Shown here: in pieces, positions 57,155-64,000 of the stretch
Numbering within the stretch: the stretch's first letter is position 1
Layout: each line of letters starts with the position of its first letter
NCBI GenBank assembly: GCA_003194525.1
Contig: NBIV01000070.1
Span: forward strand, 62,001-126,000
Direction: 5' to 3'
Origin: Gracilariopsis chorda
Taxonomy: Eukaryota; Rhodophyta; Florideophyceae; Gracilariales; Gracilariaceae
Length of the DNA stretch: 64,000 nt
The notes under the pieces: model-generated
What the model saw: the letters and a program-made list of their open reading frames with translations, nothing else
Databases searched by the model: none
Told to the model about the DNA's origin: nothing
Program-made: the position numbers and the translations under genes

Positions 57155-60100
57155 ATGAAGTTATGTGAACTGTTGAATATTCCTTTCGAACCCTATATCC
57201 CGAGAGAAAACTATCGAAGCGGATGGAGCCACAAATGTATCAACTCGGAGCCGATCGTATGCCCATGGACTTTGTATACACAGGACATGAACAACCCAAA
57301 GGTTGAGCTTATATTCGACCTGTTTGAAGACGACTCGCCGCTTACCATAGGAATGGATATAAAACGACATAGTGCTACGGATTATGGCGCCATCCCACCT
57401 ACTCTGACTCTGAATCGCGCTATGGACAAAGAACCACGAGTGCTACGGATCTACTTGTGTGGGGATTCGAAGTTCGAATTACGAGGGAGGCTGGCTATTT
57501 TACCAACCGTAGGGGCTTTGATGTCAAAGGCTGTAGGAACAATAAGACCAAAGACGTTGGCCAAACGAATACATCGATTAACTCACGCCCCCACTGAAGA
57601 GCTTATGAAGATATGCCGAAGAGCCAGGCACGATTCCAAAGAACTGGAGAACGAGATTAAGAGTCTCGCTGCTAATTGCGTTATCTGTGCTAGTTCAGGA
57701 CCTCCGGTACCATCAAAGAAGATATCGATAAATCACGTTAACCAGGCGTTTAATGTAGAAGTTCAATTGGACTACATGTTCTGTATCATCCGAGGGACTA
57801 AGTATACGATGTTGCACATTGTGGATGCCGGGACAGGCTACTCTGAAGCATGCATCACGAAAGACAGAGTGCTACGGACAAGCATCGCGGTAATTGAATT
57901 CGAATGGTTAAATAGACACGGGGCACCGGAATCGCTCTCTGCGGACGATGAATTCAATAAGCAAGATATGAAGCGATATCTGGCGGGAAGGAACATACGA
58001 TTCAAACCGCGCCCAGTTCGGCGATATAACAAAACTGGGATCATAGAGCGAAAAAACGGCGTGGTTAAACGAATTCTGGAGAAACTACAGCTGGAACAGA
58101 CTCTAGACAGTGACAACACAAGCCTGTCCAGGGCAATCTTTCTTTCAAATTGCTTCACCGGATCTAAACTCATGAGCTCTTTCGAACTCGCGAAGGGATA
58201 CGCCCCTTCGATACTTGGGGCGCCACGTCGGATGGTTACACAAGAACTGATGGACGCATACACAGAGCAGACCACCACACGTGCGCTACAACGACTCTTG
58301 AAGTCTCACAACCATTCATCCATACCACCAGGGTCTATAAAACCCGAGGACGAAGTGCTGTTCTTTTACAAAACTTCGAAACAAAACGAGCCCGACGAGT
58401 GGAGACCAGGTATCATTGTACAACCGCTACAACAATACGCTGACGTCAAGCGGGAAGGTGGACGTCGGATCTCAAAGATCGCATACGAAGACTTACGCTT
58501 CAGACCAAATTCGGAGCTAGCTCGTGAGCTAAGTGAAGGACTAATGGAGGACTATATAGAAACTACTATGAGTCCGGGAAGCGAAGGTGCTGCCGAAATG
58601 GAAATGGAGGCTGCCGGATCCCTAATGACCAGCTACCTGGACAATCGAGAAGCCGTACACAAGGGTATGGGTGAATACACCGAAGATCTGATGACAAATC
58701 AGGACCTTAATAACACACGTGTATTAGAGTCCAACGAGCAATCGATAATGAAAGAGATACAAGGGGTAATTGGGTCCCGGCAAGTCTGCGCCAGAGAACT
58801 ATCATTCGCACCCCCTTGGATACTGAGGAAAGCTACAGAAAAGGAACACAATGATAATTGGGTCCATGCATATGAAGAGGTACCAGAATGCTCCGTTCCT
58901 CCCAATGCCAATATTATCTCTTCACATACGGTATACAAGGTGAAGGAGGACGAAGAACGCATACGAAAGTTGAAAGCTAGGCTAGTCACTCATGGCAACA
59001 GAGACCATATGAAAGACGAGATACGCAAAGACTGCTCCAATGCAGACATGATCATCATCCGCCTCTTGATTAGTATAGCGCTATGCCTCGGGTTTCAGTT
59101 CGGGGTGGCAGACGTCAAGGGCGCTTTCCTCCAGAGTGGCCCTATCCTAAGGGAAATATTTGTGAGACCTGCCCCTGAATTTCGTGGGAAGAAAGGTGTC
59201 CTGTGGAAGCTCAGGAAGCTACCATATGGGATAGTCGAAGCAGGCAGGCAGTGGGCAAAGACGATTGAAGCCTGGATGCTCGGCCCCGCAGGACTGGAAT
59301 GGGTTTTTAGCGTAAATCAACTCTTTTTAAAACGAGACGGATCAGAGAATATCACCCCGATAATCGCTAAAATCGTAGAAGACCTACTAGTCTCTGGATC
59401 AGAGCATGCGATAAACTGTTTCATGCAACTTCGGCAGGAAGAATTCGAGATCGGAAAAATTCGTGTCGGAGGAAGACTCTCCTTTGCAGGATGCGACATT
59501 TAACAAGATGAAGACGGATCTGTCACACTTTCAATGACCTCTTACATACATCGACTACAGCCAATCGAGATTTCACGAGCCAGACGCCGGGAAAGGGAAC
59601 ACCGAGCCACGGAAGACGAAATGAAGCAATACCGCTCTCTCGCCGGAACACTCATGTACCTTGGAGCTGCAGTGTTACCTCAAGCATCATATATCACTTC
59701 GCGCATGCAGCAAGAACTAGGAGACCTTAAGGTGAAACACCTAGTAGATGCCAACTCTATGCTCTCCGAAGTATGCAACCTGCAACCAAAGATCAGGTAT
59801 ATATCTCCTCTTGGAGCAGAAGCTGCTGAGCTGATAAGCTTGTCGGATGCATCTCACGGGAATAATGCAAACGCGTACGGCCAGACAGGCGTGAAATCTG
59901 GAATAAGAATGAGCACATCCTTGGACAACGAGCCAAACTTCCATCCGCTTTACTGTACGAGCACCAAATAGCGCCGTGTCACATATTCCTCTTTCGGAGC
60001 AGAGATTTTGGCCTCTTCGGAAGCAGAAGACAGGGTATTTGACATGGAAACCACGCTAGGCAACATTTGTCCGTACCTACCTATTCCACACCACATATTG

Positions 60101-60370
60101 GTCGACTCAAATGCTTTGTTTGACACCATAACAACACTTCACGAATGTAGGGAATTCCGCCTACGCAAAACCGTTACCATGATAAGGGACGCTTTTGAAT
60201 CCGGAGAACTTGGTACGCTGACTTGGATACCGGGGACTCTAAATATCGCCGATGCCTTGACAAAACGCAGCATCAATCATTCCAGGGAAACCAATGAAAT
60301 GTTCACAGATGGACATTGGAGCATTGACACCTCTAAGGGTATGTTGCACCAATCTACAACTTGGAAATGA
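57155..60370 (+). pseudogene. Copia pol: integrase, RT and RNase H, two in-frame stops
   Basis: One frame from ATG 57155 to the stop at 60368-60370 is interrupted only by TAA 59501-59503 and TAG 59969-59971. Domains in order: a segment where a protease is expected but with no D-S/T-G; integrase zinc-binding (HRLTH ... CVIC, about 57570-57690); integrase core (IVDAGTGY, LSADDEF and the Glu in GIIERKNGVVKR); RT (VYKVKEDEERIRKLKARLVT, VADVKGAFLQ, LPYGIVEAGRQW); RNase H (LISLSDASHGN, then SSFGAEILASSEAED, LVDSNALFD, and GTLNIADALTK). The RT catalytic motif reads VEDL (59375-59386), with Glu where the first Asp of VDD is expected. The upstream link to gag needs two frame changes (near 57075 and 57150). 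Confidence 0.85.
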
Positions 60371-60412
60371 AACGAAAATTTGCTTATGCGGAACTAACGC
60401 GACAGGGGGGTG

Positions 60413-60665
60413 TGTGAGAACACGTACAAGTCTGTCACTGAGAGAAGGAATGACGTACAACATCTGAACGCCACGTCCGCCACTGACAAACTTTAGTATC
60501 CCAATGGTCGCGTAGTATCCCTATTTAAGTAAAGTCTCATTCCCCAGGAGAGCAAACAGTCCCCCGGCAGATTCCTGTGCCGTGCCGAATACCGTTGCTT
60601 GTGAAAGAGGCCCCCTCCACTGCGCAAACATGAACTTCTCACATACATCAGAAGCCCATGCGACA
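60413..60665 (+). repeat. Copia 3' LTR
   Basis: 253 bp, about 98% identical to the 5' LTR apart from a 5-bp duplication. Ends GCGACA at the ACAGT target duplication. Confidence 0.9.
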
Positions 60666-61054
60666 ACAGTACATACTTTCCGTCGAGGTCAGCTCACGGC
60701 ACTGTATGCATTGCGCCGCTGGAGCTCCACCTCCTGGGAAGTAAACCAGGCACCCTTGAGCCTTGTTCTACTTCGTCTGGTTCAAGTCCATGGTACTCAC
60801 CTTCAGGTACGCTATTACGTCATCCTTTAGGTGTGGTTTCTAAGCCACCAGTACCCAGCGCGTCTCATAGCAGCGTCTCTAGGATTATCCTCCGTCCAGT
60901 GAACCCGCTCTCCACTGGATGCTTGCGGATCTTCTTTCAGGAACCCCCGGGTCGCCACTCCTATATTAAGGAGACCACTACCTATTAGAACTCATCTCTT
61001 AGGACGAATCTGAAAGTCTTATTCTACGGACGTTGTGCTCACCACTGGCTGTAC
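60666..61054 (+). repeat. Chromovirus 3' LTR, right part
   Basis: Continues the LTR split by the Copia insertion; matches 46920-47076 and 47734-47959 of the 5' LTR, ending at CTGTAC. It contains the intact CCTTT site that the solo LTR used in the 5' copy. Confidence 0.85.
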
Positions 61055-61408
61055 GAAAACATTCAAGTACATGAAGCAAATCTGGTCATCACAGGATTAC
61101 AAAAGGCATTTTACAGTACGTCAGGCACCTATCGCTTTACTCTACAAAACTGCGGGGCTGCTCTGGAATTTCCAGCTCTGTATGAATTGTGGCGAAGAAA
61201 TGAGCTCATTTTTCAAGTGTGCACCTACGGAACCCTCACAGATTACCTGGCAGGCTAAAGAACACAGTACCGGGGTCTACGCTTGTGGGCCCCACGAATG
61301 GGTCGGGGGTGTGGCAAGCACAAAGTCCGCAGTGGAGGCACTGCGACAAGTGAAGCGAGGAGCGTGCAGTAGCGGAGAGGGGCGCGCAAGCAAGCACCTT
61401 GTGGCAAT
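61055..61408. other. Flank of the chromovirus
   Basis: Sequence between the 3' LTR and the Myb-like relic. It contains no recognised gene; the plus-strand ORF 61035-61415 starts inside the LTR and has no motifs. Confidence 0.35.
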
Positions 61409-62380
61409 TTACTGATGCTTCTTAACTAAATTCCGGAGCATAGCTATCATTTCCTTGCGTTCCTTGAGCGCCTCACTGCACTTATCTCTCTCAAGCGCAG
61501 CTTTCTGCTTTTTCAACTCAACGCCCTCCTCATCAAGCCACCGTCGTTTCCCGTCGTGCTCATGCTGGCGCGCCTAGCGGGTTTCAATGCATTGGTCTCG
61601 GTTGCGCTCGATAAAGCTTCTCGTCAACGAGAAGGCGCCCCTCTTCCGTATCGACACGCGTAACTAAGTGTTCCCTAATCAAATCCAGCTCTTCGGCTCA
61701 GTAGTCTAGTACAGCAGCACGTTTTGCCCTTCCCCGTCTTACCTAGTTCGGCCCATTTCCATCTTCGATACCGCCCTCCACCGATCTCAGCTCCCGGCGA
61801 AGCGTATTTGCTCTGATCTATTCAGCCGGAGTAGCTATCCTTCCATCGAGCTCTGTGCATTCGTAGCGATCCGTTTTCCTCTGTTCATCGCACTCGTCAA
61901 TCGCAAGAATTACAGCATCCAAAATTCTCTCGTTATCTTCATGGATTTCGATTATACTGGAAGCGTTGCCGTTTAACCTCGCGGCGGAACGATGGTCGCT
62001 CACGATCATCTTTAAGCGATCACTCAACGATTTCCACCTAGCGCCATGGAACTCAGTTAGAGCCCCTAAAAAAAGGTTACACAAGGAAATGGAGAGTGCT
62101 TGTTCATATTGTCGCTGTGCCCCACCATGTGGTGAGAGATGTCCATGAACTGCGATGCGTGGTTTAAGCAGGTTTTCATCCCATGCCACAGAAAAGCGCA
62201 AACGTCTGCGTGGCTTGGGAGTTGGTGGATTTGCGGTTGTTTGCGTCGGTGGTATAGTAGCTGACGGACCGGTTCTGTCTTGATGAGGCGAAGGTGGACG
62301 TGGAGGGGACGTAAGCTGGGGTAGTCGCGGTGATGTGGGTGGGATAGTGGATATGGCGTAATGGAACTGACTGGAGCCTC
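61409..62380 (-). pseudogene. Myb-like DNA-binding protein with coiled-coil tail, decayed
   Basis: On the minus strand: a Pro/Thr-rich start, a basic RRRLRF, WDENLLKPRIAVHGHLSPHG (about 62190-62130), FHGARWKSLSDRLKMIVSDH (about 62047-61985), a segment ending ELDGR, then stops, and after one frame change near 61610 a charged coiled-coil ending ALKERKEMIAMLRNLVKKHQ with TAA at 61409-61411. The spaced Trp residues and the long charged helix are typical of Myb/SANT-like transposon accessory proteins in algae and oomycetes. The assignment is from layout and recollection of the family, not a search. At least four stops make it a pseudogene. Confidence 0.55.
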
Positions 62381-63122
62381 CTCAATACAGCAGGAGACGA
62401 TCCAGATTGCCTTGATAAGCATCACCCTCATGGCGGGAAGAGTGCCCCCAGTTCATTGCAGGAGGGGGGTCTCTCAGAGGTACTTTTTTCCTATTCCGCT
62501 CAAGCGGGCTTCAAGCGATAAATCACAAGGCTTAGCAACACCCTTGTGGGAAACGTCGACCACTTGTTCAACGTTTTTTTAAATTTACAACTCATGTGAA
62601 AAATATGGCATTCCGTAAACCCTCTATTATGTTGAAAGTCTCGTTCAAATCTCGGCCATTCCACCGCAAAATTGGTCCAAATCTTGCTCTGTAGTGCCCC
62701 GAGATTTGAACTCGATTTGAAACATACCTCCTACCTGTTGCACGAAATGATTGCTGATTATTCAGTGGTCCATGTCATCACACTCCACCGTGTGTGATTA
62801 TATTTGCCACAAACTTAACTTTCATATCAGCCCTTTTATTCATTTCTCAAGGATTGAAACAACTGGGATGAACTTTATGAAAGTTTGTTCTTCTGAAAGG
62901 TCGATGACCGTCATGACCTGAAGCAAGTCAACAGAACTTCTGCGTTATATACGCTACTGACTTCCATATTAGCGACCTTTCCCCTACTGTAATTTCCACA
63001 ATTGCGACCTTTCCAAAAGTATGCACCCATTCACAGACATCCTCCTCTCCACGTCAGCTCCAGAAATATTACCTGTTGCACCATTATCATCCCGCTTCGT
63101 ACTGACGTCCACGTCAATTCAT
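62381..63122. other. Non-coding stretch
   Basis: No gene or repeat is recognised. A G run (GGAGGGGGG) lies near 62462. Confidence 0.4.
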
Positions 63123-64000
63123 TCAATGTATATGAGAAAATAACTTTTTACATACAATATAGTTATGAAAAGCCTCTGTCAAAGTCCCATCATTATCGAC
63201 GAAATCTCGTGTTGGTTGCCATTGCGCTTCGTGCGTACTTGAATCCTTCATAAGCGTCAAGCATTGATACCCTCGACCTCTACGCCGGTGTGCAAGAATA
63301 CGATCAACGTCAAAAAGAGGAACAGCAGCTGTAGCATCCACCGGCAAAGGGGTAGATTGCACTTTCTGGGCAAAACCAGCTGGTTGCTCTCGGTGTGGCT
63401 TCGTGTGCGATACATGCACCACTGGATGAATACGAATATGAGATGGAAGTTGCAGACGGACGACATTTCGTTCAAATAACTCCAAAATCGTAAACGGACC
63501 ATATCGTCTGGGAGATAGCTTAGAAGACAGCTGTGCATTGCTATAAGAGTCTTTGAACTACTTATGGGATATCCAAACACGGTCTCTCACCAAGTAGGAC
63601 GCCATTTGGTAGTGAACGCTAGCTTCTGCAATTTGTTTTGCCTTAGCCAGTCGGTGAGAATATTGGGCAACTTCCAGCACGCAATGTAGACTTTCGCGAA
63701 AGTCCGATGAAGATTCGAACTGGCCTGTCTTCACGAGCACCATATCCAAAGGCCCTCGTGGTTTCCATCCCAAATCCACTTCGAAAGGGCAAAGGCCAAG
63801 ATATTCGGACACAGCTGAGTTATAGGTAAACTCTACACAGGGAAGAGAAAGGTCCCAAATATTTTGTTCATAGTTACAAAAACAACGGACTTAGTTCTCA
63901 ACAATCCTATTCATCACTTCCGACGCACCATCCGTCTGCGGATGCTTGGCCGGCGACATGCAAAGGTTAATGCCTCAAAGCTTCATGAATTCCTCCCAGA
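63123..64000 (-). pseudogene. Chromovirus integrase and chromodomain (relic 4), runs off the edge
   Basis: Read on the minus strand from the window edge: the late integrase core with SPAKHPQTDGASEVMNRIV (near 63950-63895, containing the catalytic Glu), FTYNSAVSEYLGLCPFEV, a barrel with RVWISHK and RYGPF, VHVSHTKPH, then a chromodomain (FDVDRILAHRRRGRG, TLTEAF) ending at 63123. All pieces share one frame, broken by TGA near 63977, TAA near 63893 and TAG 63558-63560, with no frameshift. Its chromodomain differs from those at 9010, 10110 and 54360, so it is a separate lineage. The 5' part lies beyond 64000. Confidence 0.8.

Larger units (their letters stand above)
55712..60665 (+). mobile_element. 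Copia LTR retrotransposon, nearly intact
   Basis: A 4,954-bp element with LTRs at 55712-55959 (248 bp) and 60413-60665 (253 bp), both TGTGAGAACACG...GCGACA, flanked by a perfect ACAGT duplication (55707-55711 and 60666-60670). The chromovirus 5' LTR shows the unoccupied site with a single ACAGT near 46920. The two LTRs differ by about five substitutions and one 5-bp duplication (GCCGTGCCG in the 3' copy), so insertion is recent relative to everything else here. A G-rich purine tract (GACAGGGGGG) precedes the 3' LTR. Confidence 0.93.
46747..61054 (+). mobile_element. Ty3/gypsy chromovirus with two nested insertions
   Basis: Direct LTRs bracket gag, protease, RT, RNase H, integrase and chromodomain on the plus strand. 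Without the insertions the LTRs are about 555-560 bases each and the internal region about 7.6 kb. A purine tract (AAGAAAGGGGG, about 55523-55533) directly precedes the 3' LTR, and a TGG... sequence at 47966, shortly after the 5' LTR, is a candidate primer binding site. The LTRs differ by many substitutions, so this is the oldest layer of the nest. Confidence 0.85.

Noticed and set aside
60582-60830. 82-codon ORF starting like Copia gag
   Set aside because: It is the gag start repeated in the 3' LTR, running into chromovirus LTR sequence.

Overview
The window looks like a stretch of nuclear chromosome from an intron-poor, transposon-rich eukaryote. My best inference is a florideophyte red alga of the Chondrus type. 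The direct evidence is six classes of eukaryotic mobile DNA (Ty3 chromoviruses, Copia, Helitron, PIF/Harbinger, Tc1/mariner, a foldback element), sparse genes without visible introns, an extracellular protein of the ephrin-receptor-like cysteine-repeat type, a RecQ-type helicase ORF of the kind found near fungal and algal chromosome ends, and no operons, ribosome binding sites or rRNA. The species is not proven by the sequence.

Layout. 1-3135: broken RecQ-like helicase gene. 3136-8400: repeat territory, with a cluster of alternating palindromes, then a 2-kb unit duplicated in tandem; each copy carries a 75-bp minisatellite (core AAAACCAAGCGC) and scattered AAACCCCTAA motifs that resemble telomere DNA. 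A diverged third tail follows. 8439-11500: two chromovirus integrase relics and an inverted relic of a NAM/Myb-like protein. 12296-13957: PIF/Harbinger transposase relic with a convergent second ORF. 14503-15722: Tc1/mariner relic with terminal inverted repeats.

16220-33620 is the gene-bearing part. A stand-alone protein resembling the class I lysyl-tRNA synthetase catalytic domain is divergent from an ASCH/PUA-like protein. Then come a decayed gene with a membrane-anchor N-terminus, a secreted protein with three 51-residue cysteine repeats, a three-pass membrane protein and a small secreted protein. They are separated by long non-coding stretches with dispersed repeat pairs.

35578-45000: two Helitron copies in inverted orientation, one long (minus, Rep plus PIF1-type helicase) and one truncated (plus, helicase part only). 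Between them are an acidic repeat ORF, a 21-bp minisatellite and a 1.37-kb foldback element with almost no spacer. A second Harbinger relic lies at 46007-46740.

46747-61054: a nested set. A chromovirus with divergent LTRs carries a 652-bp solo LTR inside its 5' LTR (target duplication CCTTT) and a nearly intact Copia element inside its 3' LTR (target duplication ACAGT). 61409-62380 is a decayed Myb-like gene, and 63123-64000 is another chromovirus integrase relic running off the window edge.

Only four genes look intact enough to be working host genes: 17853-18671, 25993-26946, 27771-28955 and 33102-33620. A fifth, 16220-17263, probably belongs with them but has an unresolved N-terminus. Most of the rest is transposon sequence at different stages of decay, much of it broken by stop codons with few frameshifts.
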